NCBI RefSeq assembly: GCF_007786475.1
Contig: NZ_VNJJ01000005.1
Location: forward strand, 310,001-374,000
Source of the DNA: Cohnella terricola
Lineage (GTDB): Bacteria; Bacillota; Bacilli; Paenibacillales; Paenibacillaceae
Direction of reading: 5' to 3'
Length of the DNA: 64,000 nt
In this document: positions 1 to 9,713 of the stretch, one piece after another
Position numbering within the stretch: position 1 is the stretch's first letter
Layout: each line of letters starts with the position of its first letter
Translations under genes and position numbers: made by a program
Notes under the pieces: model-generated
Seen by the model: the letters and a program-made list of their open reading frames with translations, nothing else
What the model was told of the DNA's origin: nothing
Database searches by the model: none

Positions 1-1560
1 ACGGAAAAATTGGAACTTGTCTCCGCCTGAAGCGTCTTTCATCTCCGGCTCTACGAAGCCTTCGAGCACTTGAAGCGAATTCGGATTAAGCCGATCGAGG
101 AACGATTGACCGTCTTCTTCTTCCTCATCGGATATCAGCGGCTCGTACAGGCGGAATTCGGCAGGGACCGCATGGGAAGCGTCCACCCAGTGGAGCGTGC
201 CTTTCACTTTGCGCCCGGTGAAGCCAGATCCGCTTTTCGTCTCAGGATCGTACGTGCAGCGAAGCTCGATGACGTTGCCTTCCGAATCGTGAATAACCTC
301 TTCGCACTTAATGAAATAAGCATGCTTCAAACGGACTTCGTTGCCCGGGAACAGACGGAAATACTTCGGCGGCGGATTATCCATGTAATCGTCCCGTTCG
401 ATATAGATTTCCCTGGAGAACGGAATTTTACGATGGCCCATTTCCTCGTTCTCGGAATTGTTCTCGGCATCCAGCCACTCCGTCTGGCCTTCCGGATAGT
501 TGGTGATGACCACTTTCAGAGGTTGAAGGACGGCCATCGTCCGAAGCGCTTTGAGCTTAAGATCTTCGCGGATAAAATGCTCCAGCATCCGTTCGTCTAC
601 GATGCCATAGCTCTTCGCTACGCCGATCTCCCGGCAGAACGCCCGGATCGCTTCCGGCGTGTAGCCTTTCCTGCGCAGCCCGGAAATGGTCGGCATACGC
701 GGGTCGTCCCAGCCGTCGACCGCGTTCTCATCTACGAGCAATTTCAGCTTTCTTTTGCTCATGACGGTATTCGTCAGGTTGAGACGCGCGAATTCGTATT
801 GATGCGGAACCCATTTCATCTCGCATTCGCGAATCACCCAATCATAGAATGGGCGTTGATCTTCGAATTCGAGCGTACAGATCGAATGCGTGACGCCTTC
901 GATGGCATCCTCAAGCGGGTGGGCGAAGGCGTACATCGGATAAATGCACCATTCGTCGCCGGTGTTATGATGGTGCGCATGTACAACGCGATACAGGATC
1001 GGGTCCCGCAGGTTGACGTTCGGCGAAGCCATGTCGATCTTCGCCCGAAGCACCTTCTGGCCATCCGCGAATTCGCCTTCTTTCATCCGGCGGAATAAAT
1101 CAAGGTTTTCCTCGACCGATCGGTTGCGATAAGGACTTTCTTGTCCCGGGGATGTCAGCGTTCCCCGCGTTTCGCGGATTTGATCGGCGGATTGATCGTC
1201 TACGTAAGCAAGCCCTTTGCGAATCAGAAGGACAGCGCGATCGTACATTTCGCCGAAATAATTAGAAGCGAAAAATAAATTGTCCCACTTAAATCCGAGC
1301 CATTCCACGTCATTTTTAATCGACTCTACGTACTCCACGTCTTCCTTGACGGGGTTCGTATCGTCAAAGCGTAAATTCGTTCTTCCTTTGAACTCGTCGG
1401 CGAGTTCAAAGTTCAGGCATATCGACTTGGCATGTCCGATGTGTAGATATCCGTTAGGTTCCGGGGGGAAGCGGGTCACGACCTCCGATACTTTCCCCGA
1501 AGCGAGATCCTCGGCCACGATGTTCCGAATAAAGTTCGATGACGACGTCTTAGTTTCCAA
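1..1560 (-). CDS. glnS: Glutaminyl-tRNA synthetase, 3'-truncated by window edge
   Basis: Cytoplasmic class I aminoacyl-tRNA synthetase that charges tRNA-Gln. Reading the minus strand gives a continuous frame of 520 codons that leaves the window. It contains the class I HIGH-type motif [15 protein letters not shown] near residue 31, RFDDTNP soon after it, and the MSKRKL form of the KMSKS loop near residue 265. The family is about 550 residues, so only about 30 C-terminal residues are missing. The start is taken as TTG at 1560, nine bases after GAGGAAGG; another in-frame TTG lies at 1569. Having glnS means the organism can make Gln-tRNA directly, although many Bacillota use the GatCAB route; this suggests ancestral transfer, which is known for the family and not shown here. 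Confidence 0.93.
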   Translation of the reverse strand, partial: METKTSSSNFIRNIVAEDLASGKVSEVVTRFPPEPNGYLHIGHAKSICLNFELADEFKGRTNLRFDDTNPVKEDVEYVESIKNDVEWLGFKWDNLFFASNYFGEMYDRAVLLIRKGLAYVDDQSADQIRETRGTLTSPGQESPYRNRSVEENLDLFRRMKEGEFADGQKVLRAKIDMASPNVNLRDPILYRVVHAHHHNTGDEWCIYPMYAFAHPLEDAIEGVTHSICTLEFEDQRPFYDWVIRECEMKWVPHQYEFARLNLTNTVMSKRKLKLLVDENAVDGWDDPRMPTISGLRRKGYTPEAIRAFCREIGVAKSYGIVDERMLEHFIREDLKLKALRTMAVLQPLKVVITNYPEGQTEWLDAENNSENEEMGHRKIPFSREIYIERDDYMDNPPPKYFRLFPGNEVRLKHAYFIKCEEVIHDSEGNVIELRCTYDPETKSGSGFTGRKVKGTLHWVDASHAVPAEFRLYEPLISDEEEEDGQSFLDRLNPNSLQVLEGFVEPEMKDASGGDKFQFFR

Positions 1561-1757
1561 GCGGACCAACCTTCCTCACAATAACAAGTTATATCCTCTA
1601 ATAATACACAAAAAACAGCCTTCTTATAAAGGGTTAAGCGAAAAATTGATGAAATGTCGGATGAAGTCGACAGCCCCCTTTACAGAAACGGTCGTTTTTC
1701 ATCTAAAAATATGATAAAGATTTAATTTTTCAGTAACTTTTCAGCATGAAGGCTCGT

Positions 1758-1763
1758 TATAAT
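1758..1763 (+). promoter_or_regulatory. Probable -10 element of the ABC exporter operon
   Basis: A perfect TATAAT lies 31 bases before the first ATG of the ABC operon. The -35 region around 1735-1743 is weak (AACTTT or TTTTCA at poor spacing), so only the -10 is marked. The upstream A/T-rich tract also separates the divergent glnS gene. Confidence 0.4.
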
Positions 1764-1794
1764 CATTGAAGAGTTTGGTAAGGGAGGAAATGGA

Positions 1795-2595
1795 ATGCTG
1801 TCATGGCTAAGCCGTGGTTCAACCGCCGCCAAAGCCGGCGAACAAACCGAGTCCACGGCGCAGGCGCAGGGCAAGCCGTCGAATGCGGGCAATAAGACGC
1901 CCGAACGGACGCTCGCTAGCGAGCCGCTGCTATCCGTACGGAACGTGGAACGTTCTTTCGATGTCGGCAGCCAGAAAATTCGCGTGCTTAAAGGGATCAA
2001 TCTGAACCTCTATCCGTCTCAACTCGTCATGCTCAGAGGACGCTCGGGTTCCGGCAAAACGACGCTGATGAACTTGATGGGGGGGCTGGATACGCCTACT
2101 CAGGGCGAAATTTTCTTCAAGGATCGGCCGTTCCACAAATGGGATGACGATAAGCGCACGGAAGTGCGTCGCAAGGATATCGGCTTCATTTTCCAAGCAT
2201 TCGCTTTGATGCCGCTCCTATCCGCTTACGAGAATGTCGAACTATCGCTTCGTATGGCGAACACTCCCCGGTCCGAATGGAAATCGAGAATTACTTCCTG
2301 CCTGGATCTGGTCGGCCTGTCCAAGCGGATGCATCACCGGCCTTTCGAGTTATCGGGGGGAGAACAGCAGAGGGTTGCGATCGCCAAAGCCCTCGCTCAC
2401 AAACCGAGCCTCATCCTGGCAGATGAACCGACGGCGGAATTGGACAGCCAGATGACGGCGCAAATCATGCAAGTTTTCAAGGAAGTCGTCGCGACCGAGA
2501 ATGTGTCGATCTGCATGACGACGCATGACCCTACGATTATGGAGGTAGCAGACCATGTCTATGAAATGGTGGACGGCGTATTCATCGCCAAGTAA
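1795..2595 (+). CDS. ABC transporter ATP-binding protein (MacB/LolD type)
   Basis: Nucleotide-binding subunit, 266 residues, expected to drive the FtsX-type permease encoded two genes downstream. Walker A is GRSGSGKTT near residue 82, the signature LSGGEQQRVAIAKAL near 185, Walker B LILADEPTAELD near 205, and the switch histidine sits in MTTHD. An N-terminal extension of about 45 residues rich in Ala, Gln, Glu and Thr precedes the ATPase domain and looks disordered. The start at 1795 follows GGGAGGAA; an ATG five bases earlier is out of frame. First gene of a five-gene operon; the next gene starts inside this one. Substrate unknown. Confidence 0.9.
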   Translation: MLSWLSRGSTAAKAGEQTESTAQAQGKPSNAGNKTPERTLASEPLLSVRNVERSFDVGSQKIRVLKGINLNLYPSQLVMLRGRSGSGKTTLMNLMGGLDTPTQGEIFFKDRPFHKWDDDKRTEVRRKDIGFIFQAFALMPLLSAYENVELSLRMANTPRSEWKSRITSCLDLVGLSKRMHHRPFELSGGEQQRVAIAKALAHKPSLILADEPTAELDSQMTAQIMQVFKEVVATENVSICMTTHDPTIMEVADHVYEMVDGVFIAK

Positions 2596-3661
2596 CGAGA
2601 ATCCTATCAAGCGCCGCAACCGTAAGAGCGCGAGTGTGCTAGCCGTATTGGCTTTGTCTGTGGCTCTTTCAGGCTGCAGTTTACTTCCTAGCGAGCCTGA
2701 GGAAGAAGATTTGTCGACGATCCAACTGCCGAAGATTTCGGAGAAGCCCAGATACGACGTCGTAACGAAGACGCTGGAAACGACGGCTTCGGGTTCCGGC
2801 AAAATTTTGTCCACTCAGGAAAAGCAATTATATTTTACGTTGGAAGGCAAAAGACTGAAGAAATTATACATACAATCCGGACAGACCGTGGAAGCGGGAC
2901 AGGCGATCGCCGAGCTCGACGTGGACGATTTGAAGAAGGCACTAAGCAAGGAAGCGCTATCCTTTAAACAATTGGAATTGGATATGAAATCGACGTTAAG
3001 AAAGAAAGACGAGATGGACCCGATCGAATTCGAGATGAAGACGCTCCAATTCGAAGAAGCCCGTCAGGCTCTCGTCGACAAGCAGGATGACATCGATAAG
3101 GCGGTGCTGACCGCACCTTTCTCCGGGACTGTCGTGTCGGTACCGGTACAAGAAGGCGACCTGATTAAAGCGTACGACACAGTCAGCGTTATCGCGAATC
3201 CTAACAGCCTGATCGTCGCAGCGGAGATATCCAAGGACGATCTGCAGAAGGTGGCCGTCGGCATGGAAGTTCGCGTCGACATCAATAACGCCGGGAAACT
3301 GAAAGGCAAAGTCAAACAGCTTCCGATCCCTTCGACCGACAATCAGAACGGCGGGAACGGTAACGGTAACGGCGGCAAAACCGATAACATGAACAAATAC
3401 TTGCTCGTCGACGTCGATCAGTTGCCTAAGACCGTAACCAGAGGAACCCCGTTGTCTATCTCCGTTATTATTAATCGCAAGGAGAACGCGGTCGTCATTC
3501 CACTCGCCGCGCTTCGAACGATTGGTCCGCGCACGTACGTCCAGGTCGCGGAGCCGGACGGAAGCAAACGGGAAATTGACGTCGAAGTCGGGCAACAGAC
3601 ATCGACCGATGCGGAAATTTTGAACGGTTTAACGCCGGGACAGAAAGTCGTAGGGCGGTAA
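2555..3661 (+). CDS. Efflux adaptor lipoprotein (MacA/HlyD-like membrane fusion protein)
   Basis: A 368-residue lipoprotein: positively charged N-region, hydrophobic stretch and lipobox LSGC near residue 43, so it should be anchored on the outer face of the membrane. Then come a lipoyl-like half domain (SGQTVEAGQAIAELDVDD near 110), an alpha-helical hairpin, the second half (LTAPFSGTVVSVPVQEGD near 190) and a beta-barrel region. A Gly/Asn-rich linker lies near residues 267-275. The gene starts 41 bases inside the upstream ATPase gene, after GGAGGT, a long overlap that suggests coupled translation. In Gram-positive bacteria such adaptors work with MacB-like permeases without an outer-membrane channel. 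Confidence 0.88.
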   Translation: MSMKWWTAYSSPSNENPIKRRNRKSASVLAVLALSVALSGCSLLPSEPEEEDLSTIQLPKISEKPRYDVVTKTLETTASGSGKILSTQEKQLYFTLEGKRLKKLYIQSGQTVEAGQAIAELDVDDLKKALSKEALSFKQLELDMKSTLRKKDEMDPIEFEMKTLQFEEARQALVDKQDDIDKAVLTAPFSGTVVSVPVQEGDLIKAYDTVSVIANPNSLIVAAEISKDDLQKVAVGMEVRVDINNAGKLKGKVKQLPIPSTDNQNGGNGNGNGGKTDNMNKYLLVDVDQLPKTVTRGTPLSISVIINRKENAVVIPLAALRTIGPRTYVQVAEPDGSKREIDVEVGQQTSTDAEILNGLTPGQKVVGR

Positions 3662-3664
3662 AGT

Positions 3665-6517
3665 ATGAACGCGCTGATTCGGTTTCTCTTTCGCAAAATG
3701 TGGAATACGCGCTGGATGACGCTCAGCACGCTCGCCGGATTGTTCGTTGCCGTAGCATTTACGACCAGCATCCCGATGTATGCGGACGGCGCACTAAAGC
3801 GGGTCGTTTCGCAATCGCTGCAGGACAACAGCGAAGGCATGCCAGCTGGCTCACTGCTAATCCGTTACCAGTCGACCGACGGCAAGACGGATATGGAAAG
3901 ATTTAACGACGTCGACAAGTATATACGCGAAGATGTGACGTCCGATATCGGATTTCCCGTCGAGGTTTCCCAGCGAAGCTTAATGCTTCGCAGTTCGGAA
4001 GTATCGCCCGAGGATCCGACGAAAGTAGATGCCAGCCGCACGCGTAAGCTGACGCTCGCATCGCTCGGCGGCTTGAAGGAGCAAACGGAGCAGGCGGGTG
4101 GCAAGTGGTTCGCGGACAACGCGGAAGCGGACGGTACGATCCAAGCGGTCATGATGGAAGAAGCGATGTTCCGCAACGACCTGCATGTCGGCGACGTACT
4201 GCTCTATCCCATCTCCGGCGGCTTGAACATTACGCTTCGCATTCAGATCGTAGGTGCATTCAAGCCGGTAGATGAGGAAAGCGCTTATTGGTATCAAGGC
4301 CTGGAAGGGCTAATGAACAATCTGTATATCGCCGAGCCCGTGTTCTTGAAGGACTTGGCCGAGAAGCAGAAGATTCCGATCCAGATCGCAAGCTGGTATT
4401 CGGCTTTCGATCTTCGGGAGATCAAGACGAGTCAACTTTCCCCTCTTTCCGGGAAGTTGAACCGCATCGACATTGAAGTGTACAAGAAGTTGAAGGATAC
4501 GCATCTGGAGATTAGCTTTGCCGAAATGCTTAGCGATTTCCGCAAGGATAGCATCCAATTGCAAACGATGCTCTTCACGCTCGCGGCACCGATGATCGCG
4601 ATGGTGTTCTATTTTATTACGATGAACACGCAGCAGGCGCTCGAGAAGCAACGCTCCGATATTGCCGTGCTGCGAAGCAGGGGCGCGAGCACAAGGCAAA
4701 TCTTCATGCTGTTCTTGCTGGAAGGAACGCTGCTCGGCATCGTCGCTTTGTTGATCGGGCCTCTGTTCGGCTTATTCATGGCCAAGAGTATCGGGTCGGC
4801 AAGCGGATTCCTGCATTTCGTGGATCGCAAAGCGATCCCGGTCGGATTCTCGATCGACGGCGTACTTGCCGGCGTGGCGGCCGTTGTCGTCGCGATCGCG
4901 GCTACGGTAATTCCTGCGCTAGTCTTTACGAGAACTTCGATCGTCGATTATAAGAGACAGATGGCGCGTGGAGACCGCAAGCCGTTCTGGCAGAAGTGGT
5001 TCATCGACGTTATTTTATTGGGCGTTGCCGGCTACGGTTGGTATTTGTTCAACGAACGGCAGATGGTCAGTTTCAAAACGGGCATGACGACTGATCAGTT
5101 AAACGTGCAGCCGTTTCTGTTTTTCGTTCCGGCATTGAGCATTTTCGCGGCGGGCCTTGTATTCCTCAGGCTGTTCCCGCTATTGCTCAAGCTGTTTAAT
5201 CTCATGTGGAAAAAGATTTTGCCCGTGCCGTTCTACCTGACGCTGACGCAATTGTCGCGTTCTTCCAAGTCGTACTATCCGCTCATGATTTTGCTGATCT
5301 TGACGCTCGGCCTTGGGGTATACAATTCCTCCGCGGCGAGGACGATCGGGCTGAACTCGGAAGAGAGGATCATGTACAAATACGGGTCCGACGTTGTCGT
5401 TCAGACAGTATGGGAAGGAACCGCTGAATTCAAACAGCCTAGCAAACCGCAAGGCGGCGGAAACGGAGGCGGCAGCGGAGGAGGCGGTGGCCAGGGCAAT
5501 CGTCAAACGCCTACGAAGTACAATTACAACGAACCGCCGTTCGAAATCTTCCGTACATTGCCTGGAGTAGAGCGCGCGGCACGCGTGTTGCAGACGAAAA
5601 GCAGCATCACCATTTCCGGCAAGACAGCCGGGCAGTCGACGATCATGGGCATCGACAACGTCGATTTCGCTCGTGTCGGATGGCTGCGCAAGGACATGTA
5701 TAAGGTCAATCCTTACAAATATCTCGAATGGCTCGGCCAGGTGCCCGAAGGAGCGTTGATCTCCTCCAACGTGGCCAAGAAATTCGATCTGAAGCGCGGA
5801 GATACGGTTCAGACGATCATTCAGGAGCAACCGATCGAATTTATCATTCTCGATGTCATTCCTTACTGGCCTAGCCTCTATCCGGATCAAGCGCCGTTCT
5901 TGATCGCGAACTTGGACTATATATACGATCAAGCGCCGCTCGTGCCGTATGACGTCTGGCTGAAGATGAAACCCGACGCGAAGGTGCAGGAAATCATTCC
6001 GGTTCTTCAGGAGAAAGGAATCGATATCGCAGCCATCAACAGCATGCGATCGGAGCTGGCTACGCAAAGCAAGCATCCAGCTAGAGGCGGCGTGTTCGGT
6101 ATTTTGAGTCTCGGATTCTTAGTCACGATCATCGTGTCGCTGTCCGGCTACATTCTGTTCTGGTTTTTCAATCTTTCCAGACGGGTCGTGCAGATCGGTA
6201 TTTTGCGGGCGATGGGATTGTCGCGCAAGCAACTGACCGGCATGCTGCTGCTAGAGCAAATCTTTACGGCCGGCTTATCGATCGGACTCGGCATCGGAAT
6301 CGGCAAGCTTGCGAGTCTGCTGTTCCTGCCGTTCCTGCAGACGACGGACAACTCGTCGAACCAAGTTCCTCCGTTCCGCGTCGTGTTCGAGGCGGCGGAT
6401 ACGAACAGGTTGTACATCGTCGTCGGCGTCATGATGGCGATCGGCGTCGGGCTGCTCATTACGCATATTAGACGCTTGAAGGTTCATCAGGCGGTTAAGC
6501 TCGGAGAGGAGCGATAA
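3665..6517 (+). CDS. Large FtsX/MacB-like ABC permease
   Basis: Membrane subunit of 950 residues. There is an N-terminal TM segment (about 15-35), a large extracytoplasmic domain, three TM helices around 300-420 and further TM helices near 450-545. A second extracytoplasmic domain follows, and a final set of three TM helices near 805-940 carries the FtsX signature (ILRAMGLSRKQLTGMLLLEQ). Two FtsX cores in one chain resemble LolCE- or YknZ/BceB-type tandem permeases. A pure Gly/Asn/Ser linker sits near residues 598-615 in the second external domain. It starts three bases after the adaptor stop and is followed at four bases by a second ATPase gene. Confidence 0.88.
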   Translation: MNALIRFLFRKMWNTRWMTLSTLAGLFVAVAFTTSIPMYADGALKRVVSQSLQDNSEGMPAGSLLIRYQSTDGKTDMERFNDVDKYIREDVTSDIGFPVEVSQRSLMLRSSEVSPEDPTKVDASRTRKLTLASLGGLKEQTEQAGGKWFADNAEADGTIQAVMMEEAMFRNDLHVGDVLLYPISGGLNITLRIQIVGAFKPVDEESAYWYQGLEGLMNNLYIAEPVFLKDLAEKQKIPIQIASWYSAFDLREIKTSQLSPLSGKLNRIDIEVYKKLKDTHLEISFAEMLSDFRKDSIQLQTMLFTLAAPMIAMVFYFITMNTQQALEKQRSDIAVLRSRGASTRQIFMLFLLEGTLLGIVALLIGPLFGLFMAKSIGSASGFLHFVDRKAIPVGFSIDGVLAGVAAVVVAIAATVIPALVFTRTSIVDYKRQMARGDRKPFWQKWFIDVILLGVAGYGWYLFNERQMVSFKTGMTTDQLNVQPFLFFVPALSIFAAGLVFLRLFPLLLKLFNLMWKKILPVPFYLTLTQLSRSSKSYYPLMILLILTLGLGVYNSSAARTIGLNSEERIMYKYGSDVVVQTVWEGTAEFKQPSKPQGGGNGGGSGGGGGQGNRQTPTKYNYNEPPFEIFRTLPGVERAARVLQTKSSITISGKTAGQSTIMGIDNVDFARVGWLRKDMYKVNPYKYLEWLGQVPEGALISSNVAKKFDLKRGDTVQTIIQEQPIEFIILDVIPYWPSLYPDQAPFLIANLDYIYDQAPLVPYDVWLKMKPDAKVQEIIPVLQEKGIDIAAINSMRSELATQSKHPARGGVFGILSLGFLVTIIVSLSGYILFWFFNLSRRVVQIGILRAMGLSRKQLTGMLLLEQIFTAGLSIGLGIGIGKLASLLFLPFLQTTDNSSNQVPPFRVVFEAADTNRLYIVVGVMMAIGVGLLITHIRRLKVHQAVKLGEER

Positions 6518-6520
6518 TCC

Positions 6521-7408
6521 ATGATTACTTGCGAAGGCCTTGTCAAAATCTACAAGGCCGACGACCTGGAAGTCGTCGCTCTTCAGGGTCTGAATCTAAC
6601 CGTCAAACCCGGAGAGATGATGGCGATTATCGGCAACAGCGGAAGCGGGAAGTCCACTCTGCTGAACATACTCGGCGGTTTGGACCGTCCATCCGCCGGC
6701 CAGGTACAAGTCGGCCCCTGGAATCTGCTGAAGGTGAACGACGACGATCTCGTGAAGTATAAGCGCGATACGGTCGGATTTATCTGGCAGAACAACGCAC
6801 GCAACTTGCTCCCGTTCTTAAGCGCGCTGGAGAACGTGGAGATGCCGATGATGTTCTCGGGCAAGCTGGATCGCGCTTACGCGAAGCAACTGCTCGAATG
6901 GGTCGGCTTGAAGGACCGCATGCACAACAAGCTGCAACAACTGTCCGGCGGCGAACAGCAGCGGGTCGCGATCGCGATCTCGCTGGCGAATCGTCCGCAA
7001 CTTCTGCTCGCCGACGAGCCGACGGGCTCCGTCGACTCTAAAACATCCGATATCATCATGGATATTTTCCGGAAGTTTAATAAGGAACTCGGCCTTACAA
7101 TCGTTATCGTTACCCACGATTTATCGCTTGCGGGTAAAGTGGATCGCGTCGTCGCGATCCGCGACGGACTGACGAGCACCGAATTTATCAAAAGAAATCC
7201 GAATCTTGACCATTCTCAGCCGCTATCGGGAGGAACGCCGGAAGAAGCGCATGAAGCTTTCGTCGTGGTGGATCGGGTCGGCAGGCTGCAGATTCCGAAG
7301 GAGTATCTATCCGCGTTGTCGATCGGCGACAAAGCGACGATGGAATTCGACGGAGACAAGATCGTCATTACCAAACCCAAATCCTTAGAGGAGGACGAAA
7401 CAGCATGA
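6521..7408 (+). CDS. ABC ATP-binding protein with C-terminal SpoVT/AbrB-like domain
   Basis: Second ATPase of the operon, 295 residues. The ATPase domain covers about 1-222: Walker A GNSGSGKST near 38, LSGGEQQRVAIAISL near 141, Walker B LLLADEPTGSVD near 163, and VTHD near 200. The C-terminal tail (about 243-290) reads VVDRVGRLQIPKEYLSALSI then GDKATMEFDGDKIVITKP. That is the pattern of a swapped-hairpin AbrB domain, usually a DNA-binding dimer domain. I infer a dimerisation or regulatory role; DNA binding is not shown. Its stop overlaps the next start by four bases (ATGA), so it is translationally coupled to the binding protein. Confidence 0.87.
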   Translation: MITCEGLVKIYKADDLEVVALQGLNLTVKPGEMMAIIGNSGSGKSTLLNILGGLDRPSAGQVQVGPWNLLKVNDDDLVKYKRDTVGFIWQNNARNLLPFLSALENVEMPMMFSGKLDRAYAKQLLEWVGLKDRMHNKLQQLSGGEQQRVAIAISLANRPQLLLADEPTGSVDSKTSDIIMDIFRKFNKELGLTIVIVTHDLSLAGKVDRVVAIRDGLTSTEFIKRNPNLDHSQPLSGGTPEEAHEAFVVVDRVGRLQIPKEYLSALSIGDKATMEFDGDKIVITKPKSLEEDETA

Positions 7409-8979
7409 ACAACAAAGTAAGCCGCATCCGAAAAGGGGTGCTGACCGGAATGAGCTTATCTTTGCTTATTCCGATTTTGGCGGCGTGTAACTCAAACAGT
7501 GAGAAGGACGATCCGAATAATCGCCGTGTTTTGCGCGTCGGAACGATGTACGGAAGCAAATCGGATGAATCCTGGTTCCGCCAGCAATTCACCGACATGT
7601 TCGAATTCTCCCATTCCAACATTGAGATCGAGGTCGTTCCCGCGATCGACTACACGGAGATGCAATTCGAAGATCAATCGAAGAGGGAAAATCAGCCCGA
7701 TCAATTCACGAGAGTGAAGGAGATCATGAGCGGAACGAATCCGGTCGATGTGATGATCATTAACGATCTGAATATGCTCGGACAATTGGTGAACGAAAGT
7801 CTGCTTAAGCAACTCGATCCTCTCTTAAAAGATGACAAGATCGATATCAATGAATTCGTGCCTACGATCGTCGAAGGAATCAAGGATCAAGGCAACGGCT
7901 TCCTGTACGCGTTGACGCCAACTTTCCAGCCTGCCGCACTCTATTATAATAAGGGCCTTTTTACAAAGGCCGGCGTTGATTTTCCGAAAGACGATATGAA
8001 CTGGGACGATGTATTCAACTTGGCCAAACGGATGAAATCCGGCAGCGGCAAAGACGCGATCTACGGCTTCTCCTTTAATCAATGGGGGGCGAGCGATAGC
8101 TTCTGGGACCTGCAGAACTTCGCTGCTCCGCTTCAATTGAAAATGTACGACGACAAAGGCGAGACGATGACGGTCAATTCGCAGCAATGGCAAACGCTAT
8201 GGGAAACCATGGTGCAGTTGAAGAACGATCGTGTCACACCGCGGCAGGAAGATATGCAATACGATCAGCCTGAAAGTGACACGGGCATATACAACCCGTA
8301 TAGGAGTCGTCTGTTCTATAGTGGCAGGGTCGCGATGACGATCGGGGATTACGGCATGATGAACGAAATCCAGCTGATGAACGACAACAGCGACAAGTTG
8401 AAAATGGAAAAACTCGACTGGGATGTCGTGACGGTCCCGTACCATGTCGGCAAAGAAGGAATCGGCGGCAACATTTTCTTGGGTCAGCTCGCCGGCATCA
8501 ACGCCAATGCAGCTAATCCTAAAGATGCGTGGGAATTCGTCAAGTTCATGAACGGCAAAGAATGGGCGAAGCTGAAGTCCCGCAGCACTTATGAAATGTC
8601 GGCTCGCAAGGAGTTCGTGAAAGTGCGCGACGGAATGAATTTCAACATCGATGCCTTTACGAAAATGAGACCGGCTCCGGCGTCATATGGCGGCAACACC
8701 CTGAAAGAACAGGAATTGCTGCGCGAGAAACCAAACTTGAGCATGATTACGGATATGGGTTCGATGATCTATAGCCAAGTCATGCAAGGCAATAGAACGG
8801 TCAAAGAAGGATTGGCTTTATGGGAAGATCAGGGCAACGCTCTTCTTCAGAAGATCAAGACGACCCCGAAAGGGCAGATCCCAGATGCTTTCGACGGCAT
8901 CAATACGGGCGACTCCGGAGGCATTTCGCCCCAGAAGAAAGCTCTGATGGAAGCGTCAGGAGAAGTATTCGTGGATTAA
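7405..8979 (+). CDS. Extracellular solute-binding lipoprotein (family 1-like)
   Basis: A 524-residue lipoprotein with signal peptide and lipobox LAAC near residues 25-28. The body shows the family 1 solute-binding pattern: LRVGTMYG strand, DVMIINDLNMLGQL, YALTPTFQPAALYYNKGLF, then MNWDDVFNLAKRMKSG and GINANAANPKDAWEFVKFMN. Such proteins normally deliver sugars or peptides to import permeases, but no import permease is nearby; the operon is exporter-type. It may act as a sensor or substrate donor to the exporter, or have been captured by the operon. Last gene of the operon, followed by a terminator. Confidence 0.85.
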   Translation: MNNKVSRIRKGVLTGMSLSLLIPILAACNSNSEKDDPNNRRVLRVGTMYGSKSDESWFRQQFTDMFEFSHSNIEIEVVPAIDYTEMQFEDQSKRENQPDQFTRVKEIMSGTNPVDVMIINDLNMLGQLVNESLLKQLDPLLKDDKIDINEFVPTIVEGIKDQGNGFLYALTPTFQPAALYYNKGLFTKAGVDFPKDDMNWDDVFNLAKRMKSGSGKDAIYGFSFNQWGASDSFWDLQNFAAPLQLKMYDDKGETMTVNSQQWQTLWETMVQLKNDRVTPRQEDMQYDQPESDTGIYNPYRSRLFYSGRVAMTIGDYGMMNEIQLMNDNSDKLKMEKLDWDVVTVPYHVGKEGIGGNIFLGQLAGINANAANPKDAWEFVKFMNGKEWAKLKSRSTYEMSARKEFVKVRDGMNFNIDAFTKMRPAPASYGGNTLKEQELLREKPNLSMITDMGSMIYSQVMQGNRTVKEGLALWEDQGNALLQKIKTTPKGQIPDAFDGINTGDSGGISPQKKALMEASGEVFVD

Positions 8980-9005
8980 CGATTGATACGGTTGCCATTA
9001 AGTAG

Positions 9006-9035
9006 GCGGCTCATCCCTTGGGATGAGTCGCTTTT
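9006..9035 (+). terminator. Rho-independent terminator of ABC operon
   Basis: Stem GCGGCTCATCCC / GGATGAGTCGC with a three-base loop, followed by TTTT, 26 bases after the binding-protein stop. Confidence 0.85.
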
Positions 9036-9120
9036 GTGTAATTTGAGAAAGATGGGATTCAAATTCAGGAAAGCCGCGCATGCTATGGTCAGCCTTATTT
9101 TAGGAACAGGGGGATGCCTT

Positions 9121-9285
9121 ATGAGATGGGTATATTGGTCAAGGCTATACGACAGCAAATTTCAGGCAGGCTGTCTCGTACAGAGATTGGAGCATGACAG
9201 TTGGGTATTCGGGCTCGACGTTCCTCGGGAGATCGAAGTATTCCGTTCCCGCAAAGGCAAGTACGGCGTTCGTTATTTGCCGTGA
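9121..9285 (+). CDS. Small hypothetical protein, 54 aa
   Basis: An ATG-initiated frame begins MRWVYWSRLYDSKFQAGC and ends KGKYGVRYLP. A purine-rich tract (AGGAACAGGGGG) lies just upstream. The same frame is open further upstream to 8983 but passes through the preceding terminator, so the short version is preferred. Basic and aromatic-rich, with no signal peptide or membrane segment. Function unknown. Confidence 0.5.
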   Translation: MRWVYWSRLYDSKFQAGCLVQRLEHDSWVFGLDVPREIEVFRSRKGKYGVRYLP

Positions 9286-9356
9286 AATGCTTATTGGCAG
9301 CGAACCCGAATCTATGCTAAGCTGTGTCCTAGGTATAGGAAACGGAGGAAACAGCA

Positions 9357-9512
9357 GTGAGAAGAATGCCCTTTTCCGCGGAAACGGCCGTTAAGCTTGC
9401 CGAATACATGAAGGTACCGTTGGAACATTTAATGCATATGCCCCAGCATATATTGCTTCAGAAGCTTGCGGAGATGGCGAAGTCCCAAAGTAGCGAAGAA
9501 AAGCAGGAATAG
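9357..9512 (+). CDS. yycC: YycC-like small protein
   Basis: A 51-residue protein starting at GTG, six bases after GGAGGAAA. Its core VPLEHLMHMPQHILLQKLAE matches my memory of the short YycC family of Bacillus relatives, whose function is unknown. The polar C-terminus is SQSSEEKQE. It stands alone, just before a tRNA cluster. Confidence 0.72.
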   Translation: MRRMPFSAETAVKLAEYMKVPLEHLMHMPQHILLQKLAEMAKSQSSEEKQE

Positions 9513-9613
9513 GTAGCGGAAGAAAAGAAAAATGAGTAGAAATGGTTGACGGCGGGCCTGATTTTATAGTATATTATTAGTTGTCGCCAATAAATTCGAC
9601 AAAGTCATAACGA

Positions 9614-9690
<77 letters not shown>

Positions 9691-9713
9691 ACCATTTCTC
9701 TGGACCTATACGG

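Noticed and set aside
70-1098. 342-aa plus-strand frame
   Set aside because: It lies opposite glnS, whose class I motifs are unmistakable.
1585-1757. T-box leader for glnS
   Set aside because: No T-box sequence or specifier hairpin is visible upstream of glnS on the minus strand.
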